This document shows, in pieces, positions 1 to 5,507 of a stretch of 5,950 bases of DNA. Below the pieces are notes generated by a model, which worked only from the letters and a program-made list of their open reading frames with translations, made no database searches and was not told the origin of the DNA. Position 1 is the first letter of the stretch; every line of letters starts with the position of its first letter. Origin of the DNA: GCA-003244245 sp046262495 (GTDB lineage: Bacteria > Actinomycetota > Actinomycetes > Mycobacteriales > Pseudonocardiaceae); contig JBHEMR010000066.1 in NCBI GenBank assembly GCA_046262495.1, positions 1 through 5,950 of the forward strand, given 5' to 3'. The translations under genes and the position numbers were made by a program.

Positions 1-236
1 TGATCGCGCAAGCGGTGCCGTTGCCGGCGGATTGTGTGCTCTACGAGCCGTGCTGGGCCGATGTGCCCGGACGGCTGGCTGATCTGGTGCGACCCGGTGA
101 CGTGGTGGTCACGATGGGAGCCGGGGACGTGACGATGCTTGGTCCGCGGCTACTTGCCGAGCTGGAGGGCCGCGGACACTGCACCGCGGGGGCTGACCAG
201 GCTGATTGCGTCGCCGGCGGCTCGGGTCCGCCGTGA
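1..236 (+). CDS. murC: UDP-N-acetylmuramate--L-alanine ligase MurC, C-terminal part (5' end outside window)
   Basis: This is the last 77 residues of MurC, read from base 3 to the TGA at 234-236. MurC is the cytoplasmic ATP-dependent ligase that adds L-alanine to UDP-MurNAc, the first step of peptide stem synthesis. The visible part is the end of the C-terminal Mur ligase domain. It carries the family's closing signature, here VVTMGAGDVTMLGP, close to the usual (I/V)LTxGAGD(V/I)xxxGP, followed by a short helix (RLLAELEG). The remaining tail of about 20 residues is Cys-, Gly- and Ala-rich and looks unconserved. The catalytic and ATP-binding parts lie upstream of the window, so nothing can be said about their integrity. 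The stop overlaps the probable ftsQ start by GTGA. There is no murB between murC and ftsQ, as I recall for Mycobacterium tuberculosis. Confidence 0.9.
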   Translation, partial: IAQAVPLPADCVLYEPCWADVPGRLADLVRPGDVVVTMGAGDVTMLGPRLLAELEGRGHCTAGADQADCVAGGSGPP

Positions 237-1213
237 GGGCGTCCAGTCCCGGTGCCTCGGGCGCCGGTCGCCGATCCCGTCGCGATACGCCTCGGCCGTC
301 AGACGCCGCGCGGCATCGCGGTGCGGCGCGACGCACCAGCGCTGCCGAAGAACCTCATGATCGCCGTCTCGGAAGAAGCAACCGCGGCCAGCACGGCTCT
401 CGCTTCCCGAATGGTGATCATGGAAGGGTGGCGTCGCATCGTGACGCTGGGCCGCTGGTCGCTCGGTCCAGTGCCGAGATTGCACAGCCGCTGGCGCCGC
501 GCCCGTCCAGACCGGCCCGAATATCGCTGCTCTGGCTGACGGCCGGGATGGTGGTACTGGCTTTGGTCGGTGGGGGGGCGTGGGTGCTGCTGGTCAGCTC
601 ATTGTTCGACGCCCGTTCCGTGGCGGTGGAGGGCACCAAAGAGGTTCCCGCCGACGTCGTGCGGGCGGTCGCGGCGGTGCCGTTGGGAACGCCGATGTTG
701 CGGCTGGACACCACGGCGATCGAGCGCCGGGTAGCCGCCGTGCCTCGGGTCGCCAGCGTGCAGGTGCGGTGCGGTCTAAACGGCACGGTGCGAATTGAGC
801 TCACAGAACGCACCCCGGTCGCGGTCGTGCGTCGCGACAACGGCGTGCACCTTGTCGACGCCACCGGAACCGACTACGCGGCGGTCCCCGTCGAGCCGCC
901 CGGCTTGCCCGAGCTGCGGTCGGACCGGGTCGGGCCCCGGGACGCCGCGACGGTGGCGGCGCTGACGGTGCTGACCGGGCTGCCCGAGTGGCTGCGGGGC
1001 CAGGTGCGTTCGATAGCGGCGAACTCTCCAGCTGACGTCGTGCTGCGATTGGACAGTGGACGCCCGGGCGCTGGGCGTAGCGGTGCCCGCCGGGAAGTGC
1101 GCTGGGGCGGCGTCGAGGACAGCGCGCGCAAGGTGGCCGTACTGGGCCCTCTGCTGACCCAACCCGGCAAGATTTACGACATCTCCAGCCCGGCGTTGCC
1201 CACCATCGCCTGA
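233..1213 (+). CDS. ftsQ: Cell division protein FtsQ (POTRA-domain divisome protein)
   Basis: FtsQ is a single-pass membrane protein of the FtsQLB complex, which controls septal peptidoglycan synthesis. From the GTG at 233 it has 326 residues, near the usual 250-330 for actinobacteria. The layout is a basic, low-complexity cytoplasmic tail (about 1-95), one membrane segment (about 97-122, rich in Leu, Val and Gly), a POTRA domain (about 125-195, with FDARSVAVEGTKEV and ending ELTERTPVAVVR), and a beta domain to the C-terminus. The start at 233 is chosen because its GTGA overlaps the murC stop. A TTG at 206 and a GTG at 428 are also in frame, and no good ribosome binding site decides between them. 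The first 95 residues contain many Arg and few hydrophobic residues, so the N-terminus is uncertain. The WPxT often seen before the TERTPVA strand is replaced by LNGT. The identity rests on TM-POTRA architecture and position before ftsZ. Confidence 0.88.
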   Translation: MRASSPGASGAGRRSRRDTPRPSDAARHRGAARRTSAAEEPHDRRLGRSNRGQHGSRFPNGDHGRVASHRDAGPLVARSSAEIAQPLAPRPSRPARISLLWLTAGMVVLALVGGGAWVLLVSSLFDARSVAVEGTKEVPADVVRAVAAVPLGTPMLRLDTTAIERRVAAVPRVASVQVRCGLNGTVRIELTERTPVAVVRRDNGVHLVDATGTDYAAVPVEPPGLPELRSDRVGPRDAATVAALTVLTGLPEWLRGQVRSIAANSPADVVLRLDSGRPGAGRSGARREVRWGGVEDSARKVAVLGPLLTQPGKIYDISSPALPTIA

Positions 1214-1252
1214 CAAAGAAACACGGCGCCGCATACACTCACGTCGCCGGAT

Positions 1253-1269
1253 CGCCGACCCTCTCGGCG
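1253..1269 (+). promoter_or_regulatory. Short GC-rich hairpin downstream of ftsQ
   Basis: CGCCGA (1253-1258) pairs perfectly with TCGGCG (1264-1269) around a 5-base loop, CCCTC. It lies 40 bases after the ftsQ stop. There is no T-run behind it, so it is not a classical intrinsic terminator. It could reduce read-through or be chance in GC-rich DNA. Confidence 0.3.
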
Positions 1270-1327
1270 TGCCTGCTGGACCCTGCCGGTGCGGGTGCCT
1301 ACCGTCGCACAGAGACAAAGCTGACAT

Positions 1328-1358
1328 AACTCTAATCCTTTAGCTGAGGTTGAGGGTT
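1328..1358 (+). promoter_or_regulatory. Imperfect inverted repeat in the ftsZ leader
   Basis: The left arm AACTCTAATCCT (1328-1339) and right arm AGGTTGAGGGTT (1347-1358) pair with nine Watson-Crick pairs, one G-U and two mismatches around a 7-base loop (TTAGCTG). It stands out as AT-richer than its surroundings and lies just upstream of the ribosome binding site of the small leader ORF. It could be a 5'-UTR stem-loop or an operator-like palindrome overlapping a promoter. The sequence alone does not say which. Confidence 0.45.
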
Positions 1359-1381
1359 CTGCCACGCCGAGGGGAGCAGGA

Positions 1382-1459
1382 ATGTCCGGACGTCGGCAGG
1401 GTGCTGGCAGCGACGAGGAAGGCCGCACTGTGTGCGACATCGAAGGCGCAAGCGAATGA
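1382..1459 (+). CDS. Possible 25-residue leader ORF overlapping the ftsZ start
   Basis: An ATG at 1382 opens 25 codons ending in TGA at 1457-1459. The TGA overlaps the ftsZ ATG at 1456 in an ATGA arrangement, the same kind of junction seen at ftsZ-pgeF and pgeF-yggS. A purine-rich GGGGAG (1371-1376) lies five bases before the ATG, a plausible ribosome binding site. The peptide begins MSGRRQGAGSDEEG and ends in an acidic stretch with one Cys (residue 18). It has no hydrophobic segment and no run of identical amino-acid codons that would suggest attenuation. I do not recognise it. GC at third codon positions is about 15 of 24, lower than expected for real genes here, so it may be a translated leader selected for coupling rather than for its product, or simply chance. 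Confidence 0.35.
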   Translation: MSGRRQGAGSDEEGRTVCDIEGASE

Positions 1460-2676
1460 ACCCCCCGCACAACTACCTCGCCGTGATCAAGGTCGCCGGA
1501 ATCGGCGGTGGCGGCGTCAACGCGGTCAACCGCATGATCGAGGTCGGGCTCAGCGGCGTCGAGTTCATCGCGGTCAACACCGACGCTCAGGCGTTGTTAA
1601 TGTCCGACGCTGACGTCAAGCTCGATATCGGGCGTGAGCTCACCCGTGGGCTCGGCGCGGGGGCGAACCCCGAGGTCGGCCGCAAGGCTGCCGAGGACCA
1701 TCGCGAGGAGATAGAGGACGTTCTCAAGGGGGCGGACATGGTGTTCGTCACCGCCGGTGAGGGGGGTGGGACCGGCACCGGAGGAGCTCCCGTGGTGGCG
1801 AGCATCGCTCGCAAGCTGGGTGCCCTGACCATCGGCGTGGTGACCCGGCCATTCACCTTCGAGGGCAAGCGGCGAGGCGGCCAGGCCGAGGACGGTATCG
1901 CCGAGCTGCGAACCGAGTGCGACACACTGATCGTGATCCCGAATGATCGTCTGTTGCAGCTCGGTGACGTCAACGTCAGTCTGATGGATGCGTTCCGGTC
2001 CGCCGACGAGGTGCTGCTGTCCGGTGTTCAGGGCATCACCGACCTCATCACCACACCCGGACTGATCAACCTGGACTTCGCCGACGTAAAAAGCGTCATG
2101 TCCGGCGCAGGCAGTGCACTGATGGGTATCGGCTCCGCCCGCGGGGAGGGTAGGTCGGTGCAGGCCGCCGCCAAGGCCATCAACTCGCCGCTGCTCGAAG
2201 CGTCGATGGACGGCGCACACGGTGTCCTGCTGTCCATCGCCGGCGGCTCTGATCTGGGTCTGTTCGAGATCAATGAGGCGGCGTCGCTGGTGCAGGAGTC
2301 CGCGCATCCCGACGCCAACATCATCTTCGGCACGGTGATCGACGACTCGCTGGGTGACGAGGTACGAGTCACGGTGATAGCCGCTGGTTTCGACTCCGGG
2401 GTGCCGTCACACAAAAGGCTGGACCCGACGCCGGTGGCCGCGCGCACAGTCGCCAGGGCACAGGCCGGTCAGGTTGGGCAGGCAGCCGGGTCGACCGCAG
2501 CGGGATCTCCTTCCACTCGGTCTTATCCGGGGGCGGCGCCGGCCCGCCATACACCACCCAATCCAGCCGCCTGGCAGCCCGCCACCGGCTCCCGCAAACC
2601 GAGCCGGGCGGTGCCAGTAACCGACGACTTCGACGACGATGACGAGGTGGACGTTCCACCGTTTATGAAGCGGTGA
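1456..2676 (+). CDS. ftsZ: Cell division GTPase FtsZ
   Basis: FtsZ is the tubulin-like GTPase that polymerises into the Z-ring at the division site. The product has 406 residues. The GTP-binding domain holds GIGGGGVNAVNRM (15-27), the tubulin signature EGGGTGTGG (102-110) and the base-binding NTDAQAL (41-47). The T7 synergy loop NLDFADVKSV (205-214) supplies the catalytic Asp residues (207, 210) to the next subunit. The polymerisation domain ends near residue 313. A linker of about 75 residues rich in Ala, Pro, Gly, Gln and Ser follows, then an acidic run (DDFDDDDEVDV) and the conserved terminal peptide VPPFMKR, the docking site for SepF. The ATG at 1456 matches homologues that begin (T/A)xPxNYLAVIK and has GAAGG at 1442-1446 in front. 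An in-frame GTG at 1432 would add eight basic residues and is less likely. The stop overlaps pgeF by GTGA. All key residues are intact. Confidence 0.98.
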   Translation: MNPPHNYLAVIKVAGIGGGGVNAVNRMIEVGLSGVEFIAVNTDAQALLMSDADVKLDIGRELTRGLGAGANPEVGRKAAEDHREEIEDVLKGADMVFVTAGEGGGTGTGGAPVVASIARKLGALTIGVVTRPFTFEGKRRGGQAEDGIAELRTECDTLIVIPNDRLLQLGDVNVSLMDAFRSADEVLLSGVQGITDLITTPGLINLDFADVKSVMSGAGSALMGIGSARGEGRSVQAAAKAINSPLLEASMDGAHGVLLSIAGGSDLGLFEINEAASLVQESAHPDANIIFGTVIDDSLGDEVRVTVIAAGFDSGVPSHKRLDPTPVAARTVARAQAGQVGQAAGSTAAGSPSTRSYPGAAPARHTPPNPAAWQPATGSRKPSRAVPVTDDFDDDDEVDVPPFMKR

Positions 2677-3425
2677 GCACCATCCGCGTCCGGCGGGTCG
2701 TCACCACTCGCCACGGCGGGGCATCGGCTCCGCCGTATGACTCGTTCAACTTGGGCGCGCACGTGGGTGACTGTCCTGAGGCGGTAGCCGCCAACCGCGA
2801 ACGGCTTGCCACCGGCATTGGCCTGCCCCGCCAGCGCATGGTCTGGATGGAGCAGGTGCACGGCCGCACCGTCAGCGTGGTCGACGGTCCGCAGCTGCAG
2901 CCGGTCCCGGCCTGCGATGCGCTGGTCACCACGCAGTCCCAGCTTGCGGTGGCAGCGCTGGTCGCCGACTGTGTTCCGGTGCTGCTCGCTGATCCGGTCG
3001 GAAACGTTGTCGCCGCCGTGCATGCAGGGCGGCTGGGCGCTCGGACCGGGGTGCTGCTCGCCGCGCTGGAAACGATGCGGCGGCTCGGTGCGCGCATTGA
3101 GCGGGTGGAGGCGTTACTCGGACCGTCGGCGTGCGGACAGTGCTATGAGGTACCCGAGCAGATGCAGGCTGACGTGGACGCCCGGTTACCTGGTAGCGCA
3201 TGCCGGACTCGCCAGGGCACCGCGGGTCTGGACCTGCGAGCCGGGCTGTGGAACCAGCTTGCCGCCGCAGGCGTGGCCAAGGTCGGCGTCGACCCACGGT
3301 GCACGATCGAGGACGCCGCGCTGTACAGCTACCGCCGCGACGGCGTCACCGGCCGGCTTGCCGCTGTGACCTGGTTCGAGCCGAGCGATGACCGGCCCGC
3401 AGCGAGGAGAAACCTGGGGCGATGA
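2673..3425 (+). CDS. pgeF: Laccase-domain protein YfiH/PgeF (peptidoglycan editing factor family)
   Basis: This 250-residue protein belongs to the YfiH/DUF152 'multicopper laccase-like' family. In E. coli the homologue PgeF removes wrongly built UDP-MurNAc-L-Ser precursors, and other members act on purine nucleosides. The family's metal-binding triad is present: His63 in EQVHG, Cys100 in VADCVPVLLAD and His117 in AAVHAGRLG. The GPSACGQCYEV block (150-160) and the C-terminal DPRCTIEDAALYSYRRDG (207-224) also match the family. The common HAGWRG appears as HAGRLG; I recall Arg at this Trp position in other actinobacteria, so I do not read this as damage. The GTG start at 2673 overlaps the ftsZ stop (GTGA) and has only a weak ribosome binding site, so expression probably depends on coupling to ftsZ. 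The end overlaps yggS by ATGA. Family assignment is firm, but the exact substrate in this organism is inferred. Confidence 0.93.
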   Translation: MSTIRVRRVVTTRHGGASAPPYDSFNLGAHVGDCPEAVAANRERLATGIGLPRQRMVWMEQVHGRTVSVVDGPQLQPVPACDALVTTQSQLAVAALVADCVPVLLADPVGNVVAAVHAGRLGARTGVLLAALETMRRLGARIERVEALLGPSACGQCYEVPEQMQADVDARLPGSACRTRQGTAGLDLRAGLWNQLAAAGVAKVGVDPRCTIEDAALYSYRRDGVTGRLAAVTWFEPSDDRPAARRNLGR

Positions 3426-4162
3426 CGGGACTGGAGCAGGCACGCCGCGAAGAGCTGGCTGCGGCCCTGGTGCGGGTCCGCACGCGCATCACCACCGCGT
3501 GCGCCATGGCGGGACGCGATCCTGCTGAGGTCCGTCTGCTTCCGGTCACCAAGACCTTCCCGGCGCGAGACGTCGCACTGCTCGTCGATCTTGGCCTGTT
3601 CGATGCCGCGGAGGCCCGGGACGTCGAGGCCGCCGGGAAGGTAGCTGAGGTTGCCGCGCTACGTCCGGCGGCGGCAGTGCGCTGGCACATGGTCGGTCGT
3701 GTGCAGCGAAACAAGTGCCCGTCAGTGGCTCGATGGGCGGCGCAGGTGCAGTCGGTGGATTCGCCGCGATTGGTCGAGGCGCTGAAACGAGCTGTCTGCT
3801 CCACGAGGAAGGCCGGGCGACGCCAGGGCAACCTCGGCGTATTGGTTCAAGCCAGCCTGGATGGCGACCCCGCGCGTGGCGGCTGCCCGCTGGCAGAGCT
3901 TGAGGCGCTAGCCGATCGGGTGGCGGCCGCGTCGGAGCTCCGGCTGCAAGGAGTGATGGGAGTCGCCCCGCTCGGGGTGGATCCCGGGGCTGCCTTCGCC
4001 CAGCTCTGGGTAGCTGCCCAACGGTTGCGCCGTTCGCATCCCGGCGCGGTCGAGGTGTCCGCCGGGATGAGCGGCGACCTCGAGCAGGCCATCACGCACG
4101 GCTCGACGTGCGTGCGTGTCGGAACCGCGCTATTGGGTGACCGGCCGTTAATCTCGCGCTGA
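3422..4162 (+). CDS. yggS: PLP homeostasis protein YggS/PLPBP family
   Basis: This 246-residue cytoplasmic protein is a single-domain, alanine racemase-fold PLP carrier that keeps vitamin B6 and some amino-acid pools balanced. It is not expected to be a racemase. The PLP lysine is Lys44 in PVTKTFPA. WHMVGRVQRNK (88-98) matches the usual WHFxGxLQxNK, VQSVDS (109-114) the HSVD strand, and GVMGVAPLG (177-185) the GLMxxxPx block. EVSAGMSGDLEQAI (211-224) and VRVGTALLG (231-239) form the phosphate-binding end. The motif normally written GENxxQE reads AEARDVEA (63-70), keeping only the Glu residues. Its ATG overlaps the pgeF stop (ATGA), and GAGGAGA (3404-3410) lies 11 bases upstream. Its place between ftsZ and sepF is conserved in actinobacteria, although its link to division is unclear. 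Confidence 0.93.
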   Translation: MTGLEQARREELAAALVRVRTRITTACAMAGRDPAEVRLLPVTKTFPARDVALLVDLGLFDAAEARDVEAAGKVAEVAALRPAAAVRWHMVGRVQRNKCPSVARWAAQVQSVDSPRLVEALKRAVCSTRKAGRRQGNLGVLVQASLDGDPARGGCPLAELEALADRVAAASELRLQGVMGVAPLGVDPGAAFAQLWVAAQRLRRSHPGAVEVSAGMSGDLEQAITHGSTCVRVGTALLGDRPLISR

Positions 4163-4230
4163 CTGGGTATGACGCTCCGTGGGCGGGGTTGGATCGTGGG
4201 CCAGGGTCGGTTCGGCGGGTGGTGCGTCGA

Positions 4231-4247
4231 GGATGGGGATGGGAAGG
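4231..4247 (+). promoter_or_regulatory. Strong sepF ribosome binding site inside a G-run cluster
   Basis: GGGAAGG (4241-4247) lies six bases before the sepF ATG at 4254 and fixes that start over the upstream in-frame start codons. It is the end of a four-run G cluster (GG, GGGG, GGG, GG, separated by two bases each). Such a cluster could in principle form a two-layer quadruplex and hide the ribosome binding site, but that is speculative. Confidence 0.5.
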
Positions 4248-4253
4248 CGAACG

Positions 4254-5078
4254 ATGAGCGCGCTGCACAGGCTGAAGGCGTACTTCGGCATGGTCCCCGT
4301 CGAAGAATTCGACGCAGCCCAGTTCGGTGCAGCGGAGTTCGACGACTATCACGCGAGCTATCGGACTGAACACCCCGATCCGGGCAATGGCAACCAGGGT
4401 TATGACCCAGCGTATGACGCGGGCACTGACAGGGTCGCAGTAGAGACTTCCGCGGCTAACGGCCCGAGTGAACACGCTGCCGAACGACCGGGTGTTCGAC
4501 GTCCGCACCAGGCGGCTGTCGACGATTATGATGACGGGTTCGCGACCCGGGTTGGCCATCACGCGGTGACCAGGGCGCATTCCAGCCGATCTCCCTCCTG
4601 GGCCGCCGGATCTCGTTCCACGGACTCTCGAGCCGTCGGCCCGTGGATGGCGGCGGCTCCGGTGCGCGGCTCGCTGGCGATTGACACGGCGACCATCGAC
4701 GCCAGGTCAACGGTCCGCCAGCCGGTCGCACCCCAACGTGTCACGCCAGCGCCACGCACCGCTTCGCTTGCTGAAGATGCGCTCGGAGACGGCGGCTCAC
4801 ATCCGCTGTCCCGCATCGTCACGCTGCATCCGCACAACTACAACGAGGCCCGGCCCATCGGGGAACGCTACCGAGAGGGCAATCCGGTGATCATGAACCT
4901 GACCGAGATGGAGGACCGGGACGCCAAGCGGCTGGTCGACTTCGCGGCCGGCCTGGCTTTCGCGCTGCGCGGCTCGATCGACAAGGTCACCAACAAGGTG
5001 TTCCTGCTCTCGCCGCCCAACGTCGACGTGTCCGCTGAGGACAGGCGCCGGATCGCCGAAGGTCGCTTCTTCAGCTAA
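4254..5078 (+). CDS. sepF: Cell division protein SepF (Z-ring membrane anchor)
   Basis: SepF links FtsZ filaments to the membrane and is the main anchor in actinobacteria, which lack FtsA and ZipA. The product has 274 residues. The N-terminal MSALHRLKAYFGM is the amphipathic membrane-binding helix (1-13), followed by an acidic VEEFD...EFDDY stretch. Residues about 45-183 are a disordered, Ala-, Ser-, Arg- and Pro-rich linker. The SepF core (about 184-266) contains SRIVTLHPHNYNEARPIGERYREG, described here only by its ends (SRIVTLHP at 186-193, ERYREG at 204-209), then PVIMNLTEM, RLVDFAAGLAFALRG and VFLLSPPNVDVS. This is a complete core with the dimer and FtsZ-peptide binding elements. The ATG at 4254 matches family starts and has a strong binding site; a longer reading from 4179 would put 25 residues before the helix. 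The linker makes it longer than the 218-241 residues I recall for mycobacterial SepF. It follows yggS after 91 bases, so a promoter of its own is possible but not visible. Confidence 0.95.
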   Translation: MSALHRLKAYFGMVPVEEFDAAQFGAAEFDDYHASYRTEHPDPGNGNQGYDPAYDAGTDRVAVETSAANGPSEHAAERPGVRRPHQAAVDDYDDGFATRVGHHAVTRAHSSRSPSWAAGSRSTDSRAVGPWMAAAPVRGSLAIDTATIDARSTVRQPVAPQRVTPAPRTASLAEDALGDGGSHPLSRIVTLHPHNYNEARPIGERYREGNPVIMNLTEMEDRDAKRLVDFAAGLAFALRGSIDKVTNKVFLLSPPNVDVSAEDRRRIAEGRFFS

Positions 5079-5110
5079 CGCCTGGTTAGGCCGTCAAGGG
5101 GCCCCGGCTT

Positions 5111-5130
5111 ACCGGCACCCTGGTGCCGGT
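5111..5130 (+). promoter_or_regulatory. Perfect inverted repeat between sepF and yggT
   Basis: ACCGGCACC (5111-5119) and GGTGCCGGT (5122-5130) are exact reverse complements separated by CT. In RNA this gives an eight-pair stem with a CCUG loop, very stable for its size. It begins 32 bases after the sepF stop and ends 14 bases before the yggT start. No T-run follows, so an intrinsic terminator is unlikely. It may act as an RNA end-stabiliser, a translation modulator for yggT or a protein binding site. The 8-base palindrome GGGGCCCC at 5098-5105 lies just upstream. Confidence 0.5.
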
Positions 5131-5144
5131 GGCAGAGTATCTCC

Positions 5145-5435
5145 GTGGACGTGGTCCGGTGGGTCGCTTACTATCTGCTCTTCTTCTTCTGGTTGCTGCT
5201 CACAGCGCGTATCGTGGTCGAGTTTGTTCGTACCTTCGCGCGTAGCTGGCAGCCGGTCGGGGGGGTGGCGATTGCCCTGGAGTCGGTCTATACAGTGACC
5301 GATCCACCGGTCCGGGCGCTCCGCCGGGTGATCAAACCCATCCGGATCGGCGGCGTTGGCCTGGACCTGTCCATTATGGTTCTGTTGTTCGTGGTGCTCA
5401 TACTGATGCGCGTGGTGGAGCCGACGAGACTGTAA
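5145..5435 (+). CDS. YggT family small integral membrane protein
   Basis: This 96-residue protein belongs to the YggT/YlmG family, small membrane proteins found beside sepF in Gram-positive bacteria and cyanobacteria and in chloroplasts, where YlmG affects nucleoid and division behaviour. Its molecular function is not settled. There are two membrane segments: about 6-27 (VAYYLLFFFWLLLTARIVVEF) and about 72-91 (GLDLSIMVLLFVVLILMRVV). Between them is the family block TDPPVRALRRVIKPIRIGG (52-70), with the Pro-rich turn and basic residues expected there. The GTG at 5145 is the only reasonable start, with a weak GGCAGAG (5131-5137) upstream that abuts the inverted repeat. The length is normal for the family. 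Synteny (sepF, yggT, wag31) matches that recalled for Mycobacterium and Streptomyces. Confidence 0.92.
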   Translation: MDVVRWVAYYLLFFFWLLLTARIVVEFVRTFARSWQPVGGVAIALESVYTVTDPPVRALRRVIKPIRIGGVGLDLSIMVLLFVVLILMRVVEPTRL

Positions 5436-5449
5436 CGGCCGCCGGGCTC

Positions 5450-5463
5450 GGGGCCGATGCCCC
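5450..5463 (+). promoter_or_regulatory. Small stem-loop between yggT and wag31
   Basis: GGGGC (5450-5454) and GCCCC (5459-5463) form a five-pair stem around CGAT, 14 bases after the yggT stop. There is no T-run, so it is not a convincing terminator, and such short stems are common by chance at this GC content. The rest of the 72-base gap shows no promoter I can support, although wag31 homologues are often transcribed from their own promoter. Confidence 0.2.
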
Positions 5464-5496
5464 AGGATGTCCCTTCATAGTCGTCGAGGAGTGCGT

Positions 5497-5505
5497 GAGG
5501 TGATC
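5497..5505 (+). promoter_or_regulatory. Extended Shine-Dalgarno of wag31
   Basis: GAGGTGATC is complementary over nine bases to the usual bacterial 16S rRNA 3' end (GAUCACCUC). Its GAGG core sits seven bases before the ATG at 5508. It is the longest anti-SD match in the window and fixes the wag31 start. It suggests high translation, which fits the abundance of this structural protein. Confidence 0.7.
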
Positions 5506-5507
5506 CG

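Larger units (their letters stand above)
1214..1455 (+). other. ftsQ-ftsZ intergenic spacer / ftsZ leader
   Basis: This 242-base gap is the only long stretch without an established gene. In order it contains a short GC-rich hairpin (1253-1269), an AT-richer patch (about 1324-1345, including ACATAACTCTAAT), an imperfect hairpin (1328-1358), and a possible small ORF (1382-1459) with its own ribosome binding site. In other actinobacteria ftsZ has promoters in this interval, so a promoter here is expected. TCTAAT at 1331-1336 resembles a -10 box, but I see no matching -35 at normal spacing and do not call a promoter. A GACAAAG heptamer occurs twice (1212-1218 and 1314-1320), probably by chance. 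Confidence 0.6.

Noticed and set aside
252..539. 95-codon + strand frame overlapping the FtsQ N-terminus
   Set aside because: It has no ribosome binding site and no recognisable domain, and it continues the murC frame after its stop. I considered it as evidence of a frameshift in ftsQ, but the ftsQ frame itself is uninterrupted from 206 to 1213.
776..1327. 183-codon - strand frame opposite ftsQ and the spacer
   Set aside because: Arg-, Gly- and His-rich product without a plausible start signal; it is explained by codon bias of ftsQ on the other strand.
1331..1336. TCTAAT as a -10 promoter box for ftsZ
   Set aside because: There is no acceptable -35 hexamer 16-19 bases upstream, so a promoter cannot be claimed from the sequence, although one is expected in this gap.
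1597..2307. 236-codon open frame on the - strand inside ftsZ
   Set aside because: It lies entirely opposite the highly conserved ftsZ coding sequence. Its product is His-, Gln- and Gly-rich with no recognisable fold, typical of antisense frames in GC-rich genes.
2806..3369. 187-codon + strand frame inside pgeF
   Set aside because: It is Trp-, Cys- and Arg-rich, which is what an out-of-frame reading of GC-rich DNA gives. The overlapping pgeF frame has full family motifs.
4179..4253. 25-residue N-terminal extension of SepF
   Set aside because: It would bury the membrane-binding helix, and the ATG at 4254 has the best ribosome binding site and matches family starts.
5079..5144. Intrinsic terminator after sepF
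   Set aside because: The hairpin at 5111-5130 is strong but has no T-run, and it sits just ahead of another gene of the same conserved cluster.
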